From positions 1 to 64,000 of the forward strand of contig NZ_CP062230.1 in the NCBI RefSeq assembly GCF_024707545.1: a stretch of DNA of 64,000 nt, in the 5' to 3' direction. The notes under the pieces are model-generated. The model was not told where the DNA came from, made no database searches, and worked only from the letters and a program-made list of their open reading frames with translations. The stretch is from Mesorhizobium onobrychidis (GTDB lineage Bacteria > Pseudomonadota > Alphaproteobacteria > Rhizobiales > Rhizobiaceae). Positions 45,797 through 55,211 of this stretch are shown piece by piece. Position numbers and translations under genes: made by a program. Each line of letters opens with the position of its first letter. Positions within the stretch are counted from its first letter, which is position 1.

Positions 45797-48307
45797 TTGG
45801 AAATTTTCTTCGGCGCCTTCACCAGCGAATGGGAGCAGCGGCGCTCGGCGTTGCTGCATGAGCTGTCGCTTGGTGGAAAGCGGCGGTCGGCCGAGGAAGA
45901 AATGCGGCGGCGGCTGAAGGCCCTGGCAGAGCTAGGCGGCGGCGGTGGTGTTGGTGGCGGCGGAGGCAGCCAGCCGAAAATGCGGCAGACGGCCGCCAAG
46001 CCGATCTTCGCGGCCGAGACGCGAGCAGCAGCGGCGTCCCGTCCAATAGAAGCGCGGCTAGCGGCGATTGCCCAGGGCAGCCAGCCCGCGGTTGTCAAAA
46101 TGGCCTCCTATGGCGGTGGCGCGAGGGTAGGGGCGATGCTGAACTATGTGTCGCGCGGCGGCGAGCTCGCCGTCGAGAACGAGAACGGCGAGCGGATCAG
46201 CAGCCGCGAGGGTCTAGCGCGGTTGCGGGGAGACTGGAACCACCTTTTCCAGAACCGAGTAGAGACCCGCGATATCGGCAGCTTCACCGTAGAGATTGCG
46301 ACTGCGGCGGTTTCGTCAGACGCGGCGATGCATGATCTGGTCAGGAACAGTTTGACGAGCGCGTTGGGTGATCGACGCTATGCTTATGCGGTCACGCGCC
46401 AGGCCGACGGCGCGCTGACGGTTCAAGGAGCGGTCGTGCTCAGAAGCGGGCAGGGGGAGCGGCTGACTGGCGACGACAAGGCCGCCAGCATCATTCAGGC
46501 GCGATATGACGCGAGCGCGGCCGCGCAAGGGACAGAAGCCCGGTTCTCGTTCCAGGGCTACGGCAACGGTGTCGAGTATGGCGCCAGCACATTGCGAAGC
46601 CTGGTTGAACGTCATGACGGCAACGTTCGCGACGACCGCGGCCAAGTCATCGGTGACGAAGAGCTCGCTGGCGACCTGGTGCAAAAGGAATGGCGCAGTG
46701 ATCTGCACAGCCGCAAAGGCCGCGACGTGATGCACCTGATCATGTCGGCCTGGGCCGGCACGAATGTCGAGGCGTTTGAAAACGCTGCACGCGACTTCCT
46801 CGCCGAGCAGTTCGGCGGCCATCGCTACGTGTTTGGCATGCATGATCCGGCCAATGATCCGAAGGAAGAAGGCGAGGGGGGCAAGCGCCCACACGTCCAT
46901 GCGCACGCGATCATCACCATGCGATCGGAATCGGGGGATCGGATCGAGACGACCCCGCAGGTGTTTCGTGAGTGGCGGGCCACAATGGCGCAGATGGCCC
47001 GGGCGCATGGAATAGCGATGGAGATGACCGATCGCCGCGAGTTCGCCAGTCCGCCCGCCTTTACCCGCAATCAGGTGAGGCCGGTGAGCAGTGAAGGGCG
47101 GACCGAGCACGTCGGGACCAGCGAAGCGGCACAGGCACGATACGACGCCAAGCGGGGCGGACGACGCAGTCTGGCGAAGGCCGAGAGAAGCCGGGAGTAT
47201 GCCATAAAGGCAACGCAGAGTTGGCAGAAAATCGCGCTCGCCAGCGGTGATCGACGTGTTGTCGCCTATGCAGAACAGCAGCGGGATCATTTGACAGCAA
47301 GCCTTTCGGCAGGCCAGGGGGAAGCGAGCGTAAATGTTGTCCATGCAGATTTCGGATCAAAATTCCGCGCCAATATGGTAACCCTGCAGAAAGTCGTTTT
47401 GGAGGGCCAGGAAATGCGCGAGACAACACGGGCAGAGTTTGAAGCCTATGAAAAGAAGGTCGAGACGGCCTTGTTCCGGCTGGAGCGGAGCGTCGGTCCG
47501 GACGAGCGGGCCGACTTCGATGAAGTGGCGACATTGGCGCGCGAACACGTCAATCAGCGCCGCGAGCTGGTGGAACTATATGAGCAGCGCAACGAAGTGC
47601 GGGCCGAGCAGAAGCAAGAAGAGCAGGCGGAGGCCGAATGGCAAGCAGCCGTCGCCCAGGACGGCGATGTCGCGGTTGATGCTGGCAACGACGTCCTCTC
47701 GGTTCAGGATCACAGCTCCGATCTGATCGAATCCAGTTCTGCTGAAAAACGGCAAGCCGCAATGGAACAGCCGCAAATGCCGAAAGAGGAATTAGAACGG
47801 GACATTCAGGCCGAGATTGATCGGCTCAAAGCAGAAGGCTACAGCACCGCATACATTTGCGAACGGAGTCTGGAGATCGAGGACGGCGTTCGCCAGCGGT
47901 ATGCCGAGGCCATGCAGAACCCCGACAATCCCGATCTTGTCGGCGCGGCTAAAAATCGGGAGGCGCTGATTGCTGGCGCCGAAAGGGTAGGGGAGCAGTC
48001 AGCAGAGCAAAAGGACAAGACCCCGACGAATGCCGATGCCGTCGTCGAACAGCAGCGCGAGCCTCGTCTCGAGGAGCCGGAGCGCCAGCCAATCGATCCG
48101 GATGCGCGCGAGGCGCACGAACTCGCATCAACAGTCGATGCTACAAATCGGCTGCAGGATAAGTTAAACAGGGACAAGGAGGCTGCACAACGCGGCGGCG
48201 AGACAACGCGGACCGATCCGGCGCAACAGCATATTCCTCGCCTCGAGGAGTTGGAGCGCGAGGAATTGGAAAGAAGGGAACGCGACCGCGACGACCGGGA
48301 CCGTTAG
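45797..48307 (+). CDS. MOB-P relaxase (VirD2-like)
   Basis: An 836-residue relaxase beginning at TTG after GGGGAGGCG. The catalytic domain lies at about 95-420: the nucleophile Tyr is in MLNYVSRGGE (about 114), a middle motif in HLIMSAWAGTNVEAF, and the metal-binding histidines in HVHAHAIITM (about 364-373). It is preceded by a Gly-rich N-terminal linker and followed by a 400-residue Glu/Arg-rich coiled tail. No type IV secretion genes are visible in the window, so the plasmid looks mobilisable here; a T4SS could lie elsewhere. Confidence 0.92.
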   Translation: MEIFFGAFTSEWEQRRSALLHELSLGGKRRSAEEEMRRRLKALAELGGGGGVGGGGGSQPKMRQTAAKPIFAAETRAAAASRPIEARLAAIAQGSQPAVVKMASYGGGARVGAMLNYVSRGGELAVENENGERISSREGLARLRGDWNHLFQNRVETRDIGSFTVEIATAAVSSDAAMHDLVRNSLTSALGDRRYAYAVTRQADGALTVQGAVVLRSGQGERLTGDDKAASIIQARYDASAAAQGTEARFSFQGYGNGVEYGASTLRSLVERHDGNVRDDRGQVIGDEELAGDLVQKEWRSDLHSRKGRDVMHLIMSAWAGTNVEAFENAARDFLAEQFGGHRYVFGMHDPANDPKEEGEGGKRPHVHAHAIITMRSESGDRIETTPQVFREWRATMAQMARAHGIAMEMTDRREFASPPAFTRNQVRPVSSEGRTEHVGTSEAAQARYDAKRGGRRSLAKAERSREYAIKATQSWQKIALASGDRRVVAYAEQQRDHLTASLSAGQGEASVNVVHADFGSKFRANMVTLQKVVLEGQEMRETTRAEFEAYEKKVETALFRLERSVGPDERADFDEVATLAREHVNQRRELVELYEQRNEVRAEQKQEEQAEAEWQAAVAQDGDVAVDAGNDVLSVQDHSSDLIESSSAEKRQAAMEQPQMPKEELERDIQAEIDRLKAEGYSTAYICERSLEIEDGVRQRYAEAMQNPDNPDLVGAAKNREALIAGAERVGEQSAEQKDKTPTNADAVVEQQREPRLEEPERQPIDPDAREAHELASTVDATNRLQDKLNRDKEAAQRGGETTRTDPAQQHIPRLEELEREELERRERDRDDRDR

Positions 48308-48313
48308 AGGATC

Positions 48314-48520
48314 ATGTTTAGTCGACAGGATTACGTTTACCAGAGCAGCGACCCGAAGGGTGACGAGGGGTTTGGCAAGTTATTTGCTATCATCATCTGT
48401 TTCGTTTTCTTCCTGGGCGCACTGCAGGTTGCTTATGAAACGGTGTCTGGCTGGTACCAAAACTTCATGCAGTGGAGCAGCGAAATGCTGGCTTTTTTGG
48501 CCGGCTTATGGCCGTTCTGA
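48314..48520 (+). CDS. Small single-pass membrane protein
   Basis: A 68-residue protein with one strong membrane helix (LFAIIICFVFFLGALQVAY, about 23-41) and an amphipathic Trp-rich C-terminus. It starts 6 bp after the relaxase stop and is probably co-transcribed. It could be a mobilisation accessory membrane protein; no family is recognised. Confidence 0.65.
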   Translation: MFSRQDYVYQSSDPKGDEGFGKLFAIIICFVFFLGALQVAYETVSGWYQNFMQWSSEMLAFLAGLWPF

Positions 48521-48566
48521 TTAGTTCCGGGCCTCCGGCACTCGAGTCCTATGCGAGGATAAGAAA

Positions 48567-48755
48567 ATGGTAGACGAACCGATCCGGAATCCGACTGCTG
48601 ACGAAATGGCCGGTATGCAGTGGTGGAATTCACTTACCGAGGCTGAGCGCGCGGACTGGCTGGCCCGAGCGGATTCGGCAGTGCCCGCCGAGGCTTGGGC
48701 AGCATATAAACGTCAAGGGCGGCTCGACCCACAACCTGCTGCAGGGATCCACTAA
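48567..48755 (+). CDS. Small hypothetical protein (62 residues)
   Basis: A 62-residue acidic protein, MVDEPIRNPTADEMAGMQWW at the start, that resembles small proteins commonly seen downstream of plasmid relaxase genes. It has the pattern WWNSLTEAERADWLARA, a helical segment typical of this group. Ribosome-binding site AGGATAAG precedes the ATG. Function unknown. Confidence 0.6.
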   Translation: MVDEPIRNPTADEMAGMQWWNSLTEAERADWLARADSAVPAEAWAAYKRQGRLDPQPAAGIH

Positions 48756-48899
48756 CGGCGAAGAAGATAGGGCGATTTATTCCCGCCCGGCCGGTCGATG
48801 ACCGCAACCATGGTGGTACACCGTTTGAACGACGGGATTCGACGCTTCTAGCGACGTTGCAGCCGCGCAGCGGCAATGACCGGTTCGGGCGTCTGCCAA

Positions 48900-49290
48900 C
48901 TACTGCGCGCCGGGCGTCCATTCAAGCAGCGGCTCCAGGCTGCGGTTGAACTGCTTCCACCACATGGACTCATCTATCTCGCAGCAGGCGCGAAGCATGG
49001 CGTGCGCCTTCTCGAAAGCCTGGGTGGCGAGATCGTCGAACGTCATATGCGCGTCATACGGCACCGACACCCACCAGTTCCTGACCGGTCTGTGTGCCGC
49101 CTTCGTCGACCTGAAGGAAAAGCCAAACGACGAAATGCGCGTCGTGGCCGCCCGCGTCCGCGTTGCCGATCTTGATGCGGTCGATGCCTGCTGCAGTGAC
49201 TTCATGCGGAGGCCCTTCATTTGGGAATCGTAGTGAATCCCAGAAGTCCGCAGCAATCAGAAAGGTTCCGGGACCGTTGTCCCTATGGCG
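48900..49290 (-). pseudogene. Frameshifted gene of unknown family
   Basis: On the minus strand one frame reads GTFLIAADFWDSLRFPNEG and HDAHFVVWLFLQVDEGGTQTGQ before stopping near 49038. A second frame continues with NWWVSVPYDAHMTFDDLATQ and ends LLEWTPGAQ at 48900. Both stretches look protein-like and join near 49080, which suggests one gene broken by a frameshift. The upstream start is unclear. Two small overlapping genes are an alternative. Confidence 0.4.
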
Positions 49291-49581
49291 AAGTATTCAT
49301 AAAGAGGTGGTTAGGCAGTCCCTGTCGCTTGGCAGTTAACTGAGTTCTTCCTCAATTTCTGTGTTAACGGCTCGCCGACCGCCAACAGCCGCATTATCGC
49401 GATCCGATCACATGCCAGACGAGCTTTGGTCAGGCGAGATAAATGGAGGGCGGATAAATGGGGGCGATCGAGCGATGCCGGCCGATGGAGGTGCCACGGT
49501 TCCTGCGGAGAATCTGCAACGCGGTGAATTTGCAAGTCGGTGCTTCGCCAGATAACTTTGCCGCCCCAAACGGAGTGAAGG
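49257..49581. other. Intergenic stretch without recognised content
   Basis: About 325 bp between the broken gene and the acetyltransferase-like gene, part of it the possible 5-prime end of the former. Short frames only; no repeats or RNA genes seen. Confidence 0.35.
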
Positions 49582-50028
49582 ATGGATTATCGAACAGCCA
49601 CCCCTGCCGATCTCGTAGCCATCTTTAGAGATTTGGCTTTTAGGATGGCCGACCAATACGCGACCGCTGGTCTGAATATCGACGAGGTGAAGGACGAATT
49701 CTTGATGTGCCTAAGGGAGGGGCGCGGTCATACGTTGATGGCGGACGGCCAGCCGGTCGCCCTCATCGCTTGGCGGGAAGTTGACCACGCTGCGCAAACT
49801 GCTTTCGCAGCCCATGAAAGTTTCTTCTCCAGGTCAACCGTTCGTTTTTGCAAGAAACACATCAGGCGTATCCAAGCCCTGTGCGGAAATCTTCCTATCC
49901 ACTCATACAGTTGGTCGGAACGGCCGGAAGTCGCAAAGTGGTTCCATGTTCTGGGTTTTGAAGAACGGGAACGCGGAGAAGGCTTCATTGTCTACGAACT
50001 CGATCCGGCTCAAACGCCTGCGGGCTAA
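49582..50028 (+). CDS. GNAT-like acetyltransferase-fold protein
   Basis: A 148-residue protein resembling GNAT-fold N-acetyltransferases: TPADLVAIFRDLAFRMAD at the start, the beta-strand ALIAWREVDHAAQTAF, and a C-terminal RPEVAKWFHVLGFEERERGEGFIVYELD that fits the terminal GFe...-y-l pattern. Similar small proteins occur in phages. The acetyl-CoA loop is weak, so activity is uncertain. It stands alone with a GGAGTGAAGG ribosome-binding site. Confidence 0.6.
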   Translation: MDYRTATPADLVAIFRDLAFRMADQYATAGLNIDEVKDEFLMCLREGRGHTLMADGQPVALIAWREVDHAAQTAFAAHESFFSRSTVRFCKKHIRRIQALCGNLPIHSYSWSERPEVAKWFHVLGFEERERGEGFIVYELDPAQTPAG

Positions 50029-50788
50029 AGTGGCCTAATCGATGGCGTGGACGCCCCCTAACGGCATCGCGATGTGCCAAGGTAGCTGGTGTCGAACCAT
50101 TGCCCCACAAAACCTCATGCTCTCTCGAACAGGGCCTAATCGGGCTGTTCTGCTTCATCCCTAGTCATGACGAATGATGACAGGTGATCACCCGAAGGCA
50201 AGTCTTCTGTTCCGACACAAAAGCAAGGCGCCGACGACGCTGGTGCGTCCGAATGGCAGCGTGTGACAGCCATCCGCGTCGCCACGTCCCGCCGATCAGT
50301 TTGAGACGGCAATTGAGAGCGACAACCCGCCGAGCTTTACAGCCAAAGGAAAGTCGGCGGCCCATCTTTCAATGAGCATTGCCTGAACCCGCCGACCTGC
50401 GGATTGCCAGTGGCCCCGCGATTCGCAGCTTTGCCGGAACGGAGGCGTGCCGTCTAGCAATGCAGGCGTGTACAGTTCCAGGTGCGGAAGCTTTTCAAGA
50501 CTTCTGCCTTAAGCTCTCGGCCAGCGCTCGCGCAATCTGTGCTGCCTATAAAGTTGCGCAGCACGGGTGATCTAAGTTGCAGGGTTGGCGCGGCAGGCGT
50601 CATGTCCTTGGCCAGGAAGCAGGCGCCAGCGCTGAACAACGCAGCCAGGACGGGTTTCCGGATTCATTCCCGCCATCGGCGATTTGCTCACGGACCTCGC
50701 AGGTCCGCGGTGCATTGGTGAGAGTCCAAATCCTCCCTCCGCCGCGCCGAATGATTACAGAATACGAACCTGCCCAATCCCGGCGTGG
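50029..50788. other. 760-bp region without a convincing gene
   Basis: Only short overlapping frames are present, none with a recognisable family. I see no transposon ends, tRNA or regular repeats. It may be the residue of deleted genes in this decaying section. Confidence 0.4.
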
Positions 50789-51079
50789 TCAGATGCCGGT
50801 CATTGGGCGAGCGCGACCAGGGCCGATCGATTGGGGCACCGAGATGGCCATGCGCTGCCCCGGCCCAAGGGTGGAGATGAAGCGGATCGGCAGCTCGTCT
50901 GCGCCCGAAGCCAGCGTCGCAACGACCCGGTAGCCAGACTGCTCGACCGTGTAATAGATAACGCCGTCGAAGCCAGGCAAATGAATGCTGTGTCCGCTGG
51001 CGGGCGCCAGCCCGGCCGCTGCGGAGGCGCCTGTCAAGAAAAGGCCGGATAATGCAAATGCTGTCAAAAGCCGGATCAT
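50789..51079 (-). CDS. Small exported protein
   Basis: A 96-residue protein with a clear Sec signal peptide: basic start MIRLL, hydrophobic core TAFALSGLFLTG and an AxA-like cleavage site (ASAAAG, about 18-23). The mature part of about 70 residues has beta-rich sequence (GVIYYTVEQSGYRVVATLAS). Similar small periplasmic proteins occur in rhizobia. Function unknown. Confidence 0.65.
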   Translation of the reverse strand: MIRLLTAFALSGLFLTGASAAAGLAPASGHSIHLPGFDGVIYYTVEQSGYRVVATLASGADELPIRFISTLGPGQRMAISVPQSIGPGRARPMTGI

Positions 51080-51146
51080 TATTTGCGGACCAAAATGGGC
51101 GGTCGGCCGACCTTCATTCAGATGACAAAATCGCAGCTCACATAAG

Positions 51147-52411
51147 GTGGCTATTAAGCGTTTCGAGGCCGATGAGCGCCCCAGCTCGCGTGCGAGGAAG
51201 TTGAGACTGGCGATGGCATTGGTCAGCTACGTGCTTGGTGATTGCCCCGGCTGCGGGGCGAAAAACTCCTTCGGCAATATTGACGTATACGCCACGCGTG
51301 TATCGCTAGGCTGCGGCAGGTGTACCTACAAGGAAAGCCGCCCGCTGCCGCCCATCACGAAGAAAATCCTCTACCTCGACCAGTATTTCTTCAGCCATGC
51401 CGTCCGGGGCAACGACGCCCAGTTTACTGCCGCCGCAAAACTCATTCGTGAGTTGGTAGGTCTGCAGCTTTTGGTCGTGCCGTACTCCGACGTGCACGAG
51501 GACGAGACCCACCAATGGGCGGGGCATGAACAGCTCCTCGAATTCATCAAGTCCACGTCCGGTGGACATGAGTTTTCCCAGACCTACCGGGTGGAGCTGA
51601 ACCAGCTCAACAACGCGTTCAAGGCATTCCTGCAGGGTCAGCCCGCGGCCTATGTTCCCAGGCGCGAGGACGCCCTTCACGACAAGATCGACATCTGGAA
51701 CGGATACTTCCGCATCGAGGTGGGCGGCTATCACGGCGACGTTGACCTCATCCGCAACCTCAAGGGGCAGGCAATTGACGGCCTGGTTGCACTATTCCCC
51801 GGATGGCGCGAAGCACCAATACTTTCGAGCAAGATGTCGGCCTGGAGCACGAGGCTGCCGCGAAAGGCTATCGGGACGCCTATGTGGCTTACGTGAAGCG
51901 CATTGCCGAGGGCGACTATATGGCCCTCATTGACGCGCCCATTATGTCCCAGGTCATTCAGACGCTGATGCACCACTTCCCCGGGGAAGTGCCGCCGCCC
52001 GAGCGGATGAAGCATATCATGGCGTTTCTCTCCTCCGAGCACTTCCACAACACGCCCTACCACGACATTCAGGCCCGTATGTACGCTACATTGAAAGCCA
52101 TGGTGAAGGGTGGCTCGTACATGAACCCCGAGAAGAGCATCGCGCGGCTTTCGGGCTTCTACTATGACGTGAAGCACATCTCCATTTATGCGCCTTACTG
52201 CGATGCCTTCCTCATGGACAATCCCATGGCCGAAATCGTCGGCCGCGATACCGTGGCACTTACTGAGCGCTATGGAGTTCAGGTGTTCAGCCGGAACAAT
52301 TGGGGTGATTTCATCGCGTGGCTTGAGACCTTAAAGTCGGGAATGACCAACGAGTACAAAGAGGCCCTCCGCGTCGCCTACCCTGGTATTTCTATTCCCG
52401 GCGACGTGTGA
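51147..52411 (+). pseudogene. Zinc-ribbon, PIN-like protein split by a frameshift
   Basis: A first frame starts with GTG at 51147 and carries a four-Cys zinc ribbon (CPGCG, then CGRC, about 31-56), followed by ILYLDQYFFSHAV and VVPYSDVHEDETHQW, which recall PIN-like metal-binding strands. At about 51800-51815 the reading must shift one frame to continue as NTFEQDVGLEHEAAAKGYRD and on to 52411. Together they make a protein of about 420 residues. No stop or start pattern supports two separate genes. The family is not recognised. Confidence 0.6.
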
Positions 52412-52543
52412 ATTTTGCTCAAAAGGGCTAGGACTAGGGCTCGGTAACCTCAAAACTCGTCTCAGACGCAGTTCAGCCCTATTCCGGACTCTCCTCAAGG
52501 CACCGAGCCTGTGAACGACTGCAGAGGAGTCGAACTCCGTCGT

Positions 52544-53049
52544 TCAGCGTGATTGGGTTTTGACCCTAAGGCTCCGCGCCGCCTCATCGAGTGCCAGCGG
52601 ATCGTCACCGAGGCGGTCGATGAGGTCTTGAGCTTGGTCGCCGGTGATGCCTGTTCTCATCGCCAGCGCTTCCGCTGCCTCAACATCTGATTGACCAGCG
52701 GCGCGCTTGCCTTTCTTCGCTCGGCTTTGGGTCTGCGCGGGAGCTGGTACGTCGGCACCAGATATTACCGGTGGACGAGCACCAAGCGAGCGGTCTTCGT
52801 TCTCGATTTCGAAGGTCGCCTGATTCCAGTGGCGCGCTTGCCTTTCTTCGCTCGGCTTTGGGTCTGCGCGGGAGCTGGTACGTCGGCACCAGATATTACC
52901 GGTGGACGAGCACCAAGCGAGCGGTCTTCGTTCTCGATTTCGAAGGTCGCCTGATTCCAGTGGCGCTCGTGCAGACCGTGCGTCTGGCCTTCTCGTTCCC
53001 AGATCTCATATGCGCGGCGCCGAATGCGTTCGTGTTTGTCGTCTGACAT
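52544..53049 (-). pseudogene. DUF2934 gene broken by a 131-bp tandem duplication
   Basis: The minus strand starts MSDDKHERIRRRAYEIWERE, a DUF2934 hallmark, and should end in LDEAARSLRVKTQSR at 52544. A 131-bp direct duplication (52700-52961) lies between. Removing one copy restores an open frame of exactly 124 codons plus stop, so the duplication is what broke the gene. DUF2934 proteins are short and of unknown function, common in rhizobial plasmids. Confidence 0.8.
52700..52961. repeat. 131-bp perfect tandem duplication
   Basis: Bases 52700-52830 and 52831-52961 appear identical, each beginning GGCGCGCTTGCC; identity continues for 5 more bases after the second copy. The flanking microhomology (CCAG-N-GGCGC) is compatible with slippage or unequal crossing-over. 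Confidence 0.9.
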
Positions 53050-53270
53050 GGTCGCTCCTCCTTATGGGTTTTCACCCAACGCGAAGGAGCGTCGGAACGA
53101 TCCGACCCTACATGCCGATTTCGGACAAAAGAGGGACAGAACCAGGAGGGCTGGCTCCCGGGGGACCTACGCAGCGGCCGCGGCTATCCGAGTATTTCGT
53201 TCTGAGGACCTGCGTCTTGCGCGATCCGACTTTCCCCCATACGAAAGCGGAATAGCATAGGAGTTGATGA

Positions 53271-53694
53271 ATGACCGAAGAGAACAATCGCCAGAACGCG
53301 GAATTGATGGAATTGACCGCGGATATTGTCGCGGCGTTTGTCCAAAATAACGCAGTGCCCGTGGCAGGCCTGCCCGATCTGATTTCTTCGGTGAACTCCG
53401 CTCTCGTTAGCTTAGTCAAGCCAGCTGTAGTTGAGCAGCCAACACAGACCCCGGCGGTCAACCCCAAAAAGTCTGTGTTTCCCGACCACATCATTTCCTT
53501 GGAAGACGGGCGCAAGTTCAAGTCGATGAAACGGCACTTGGGCTTGCTTGGCATGACCGCCTGAAGAGTTAAGCTACGCTGCACAGCGATCGGAGCTAGC
53601 GAAAGCTAGTGGGTTGGGTCGTAAGGTGAGTGCAAAAATGCCCACCAAGAAGGAACCAGCCAAGAAGGTACCAGCCAAGCGGGTGGAGGCCTAA
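53271..53694 (+). pseudogene. mucR: Degenerate MucR-type zinc-finger regulator
   Basis: MucR/Ros regulators control exopolysaccharide and symbiosis genes in rhizobia. The first 97 codons match the family (ELTADIVAAFVQNN; FPDHIISLEDGRKFKSMKRHL), but the finger's first Cys is replaced by Ser in HIISLEDG and the reading stops after GMTA. The usual Ala/Lys-rich tail (SELAKASGLGRK and KEPAKKVPAKRVEA) continues in another frame up to 53694. Between them the second half of the finger is missing. The gene looks non-functional, although the truncated product could still be made. Confidence 0.75.
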
Positions 53695-53727
53695 GAAGAC
53701 CCTGCCTCAGGCAAGCGGACCAATGCG

Positions 53728-54018
53728 ATGACACGCCAATCCATTGCCGAAGAGCTCGAAAGTGCCGCTGATCGCACTGCGGACATTTCGCGCGCGGATC
53801 TGCAGATCATCTTGCGGCGCGCGGCATTGATGCTCAGAAACGTCGCCGGCGTGCCGCTGGAACCGGCAACCGAGGACGCTCTGAACTCCATTGCTGCTGA
53901 AATGAAAATCGGCAGATCAGACCTAATTCAAGTCATCTTGCGCGAGTGGCTGGAAACCAACGCCTATCTGCCAGTTCTGTCAGTGGATGAGGATAGCGAA
54001 ACTGACGGGTGCGCGTAA
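53728..54018 (+). CDS. Small RHH-like hypothetical protein
   Basis: A 96-residue acidic protein. The middle (LQIILRRAALMLRNVAGVPLE) is helical, and the end (ALNSIAAEMKIGRSDLIQVILREWLE) resembles a ribbon-helix-helix fold. Such short proteins are frequent in rhizobial accessory regions. No partner gene in the same direction. Function unknown. Confidence 0.6.
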   Translation: MTRQSIAEELESAADRTADISRADLQIILRRAALMLRNVAGVPLEPATEDALNSIAAEMKIGRSDLIQVILREWLETNAYLPVLSVDEDSETDGCA

Positions 54019-54071
54019 ATCCAATCTTCCGCGATCACGCCATGCACATCGAAGCCGCGACTCAAGTATCG

Positions 54072-54416
54072 CTAAGGCGCGGCGGACCTGATGGCCCGTC
54101 TGGCCCGCCTTTCAGGTAAACTCCCACCGAACGGCGTCGGCCTGTCGTTTCGTTCGACGGCCATGGTGCGAGCGATAGGAACCATTGGCAGTTCTAGCTT
54201 CTTTGCGGCCTGTCGCGCTTTAAGCCCGACGATCTCGTCATCCCGCCTGGCGATGCGGCTTTCGAGATTGGCGATCCGCTCCGTCAAAAAGTAGCGCCCG
54301 ACTAGGAAGCCTCCGCCTCCAAAAAGGACCGCGAACGAAGCAAAGGCGACTGGGTTGGCTAGCACCAGGGCCGAGTTGGCTTGTAGAAAATCGATCAGGT
54401 CCTGCATCCTTCCCAT
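54072..54416 (-). CDS. Small membrane protein with coiled coil
   Basis: A protein of about 114 residues. One membrane segment is at about 17-40 (VLANPVAFASFAVLFGGGGF), followed by a charged helix with heptads (ERIANLESRIARRDDEIVGL) and a basic tail. The ATG at 54416 is preferred, because GAGG lies just upstream and the longer frame has an unnatural Arg/Cys-rich start. It is downstream of two small genes on the same strand and probably belongs with them. Confidence 0.6.
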   Translation of the reverse strand: MGRMQDLIDFLQANSALVLANPVAFASFAVLFGGGGFLVGRYFLTERIANLESRIARRDDEIVGLKARQAAKKLELPMVPIARTMAVERNDRPTPFGGSLPERRARRAIRSAAP

Positions 54417-54420
54417 CCTT

Positions 54421-54882
54421 TCAATTCCTCGGCAGCTTGTGAATCTCCAGCCGAATCTGCCCGCCTCGGTCGCAACTCGTACAAAACAGCGCCCTCTCGA
54501 CCGTGCTGAACAGTGCGCCTTTGCCATACCTGCGGATGAGTGCGGCCGACTTTACGTCGGCATGATGCGAGCAATTTCTGCACCAGGCGCGTAACGTGTG
54601 CCATTCGCGGAGATCGCTTAGCGACACGTCCAGTCCGGCATGTATGCTGCCCTCTACGATGGTCTGCGGCGGCACTGTCGGCTCGCCGGGCGTGATGATC
54701 TTCTCCATTACGTGCCGGCTGTTGTAGTGGATCAGGAGCATGCCCGGTCGACGCCGGATGGCGGTTTGCCATGCCGCTTGGCTGATAAATGAGTCCGGCG
54801 ACCGACAAATCGTCTCGACAAGCGCCTTCTCCTCTCGGTCCCAAACCTCGATCCGGAAATTGTCTTCCGCCGTGTTTGCCAT
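54421..54882 (-). CDS. Hypothetical protein with paired Cys motifs
   Basis: A protein of about 153 residues with an N-terminal ERIEVWDRE-like strand (FRIEVWDREEKALVETI) and a C-terminal zinc-ribbon-like part: CRNCSHHADV and FCTSCDRGGQ. The ATG at 54882 fits better than the upstream one. Homologues occur widely as hypothetical proteins in rhizobia. It is part of a four-gene minus-strand group (55094 to 54072). Confidence 0.6.
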   Translation of the reverse strand: MANTAEDNFRIEVWDREEKALVETICRSPDSFISQAAWQTAIRRRPGMLLIHYNSRHVMEKIITPGEPTVPPQTIVEGSIHAGLDVSLSDLREWHTLRAWCRNCSHHADVKSAALIRRYGKGALFSTVERALFCTSCDRGGQIRLEIHKLPRN

Positions 54883-54884
54883 GG

Positions 54885-55094
54885 CTAGGGTCGAGCCTTG
54901 TGCCAACCACGAGAAAAGCCGTTCGAGACTGCTGCCCGCGACAAGGCAAGCTCGCGCTCGAGTTCGGCATTCCGAACGAGCACGTTCAGCAGGGCAATCA
55001 TGGCATCGCCACCTGCCGCAGCTGTGGCCTGCTGGGCAACTAGTTCCAATTCAGACACAGCTTCGCCGGCCGGCGCGTTGCGGCGCTTTCCCAT
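54885..55094 (-). CDS. Small helical hypothetical protein
   Basis: A 69-residue protein, MGKRRNAPAGEAVSELELVA at the start, with an Ala/Leu-rich helix that may form a coiled coil (LLNVLVRNAELERELALSRA). It ends 3 bp before the next gene's start and is probably the first gene of the small minus-strand operon. Function unknown. Confidence 0.5.
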   Translation of the reverse strand: MGKRRNAPAGEAVSELELVAQQATAAAGGDAMIALLNVLVRNAELERELALSRAAVSNGFSRGWHKARP

Positions 55095-55211
55095 AGCCCT
55101 TCCTGCTCAGATGCATCTGAATAAGGAACATATTCCTCGCCAGTCAAGACGGTCTTGACAAATTTGTTCTCATTTTGTTCACTAGAGGCGAGATAGCCGC
55201 AGGAGGCAGTC

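Noticed and set aside
46316..47344. 342-codon minus-strand frame inside the relaxase gene
   Set aside because: Its composition is that of an antisense shadow and it overlaps the catalytic domain of a certain relaxase.
52438..52509. 8-bp inverted repeat GGCTCGGT...ACCGAGCC after the zinc-ribbon gene
   Set aside because: The arms are 56 bp apart with no T tract; too weak to call a terminator or RNA.
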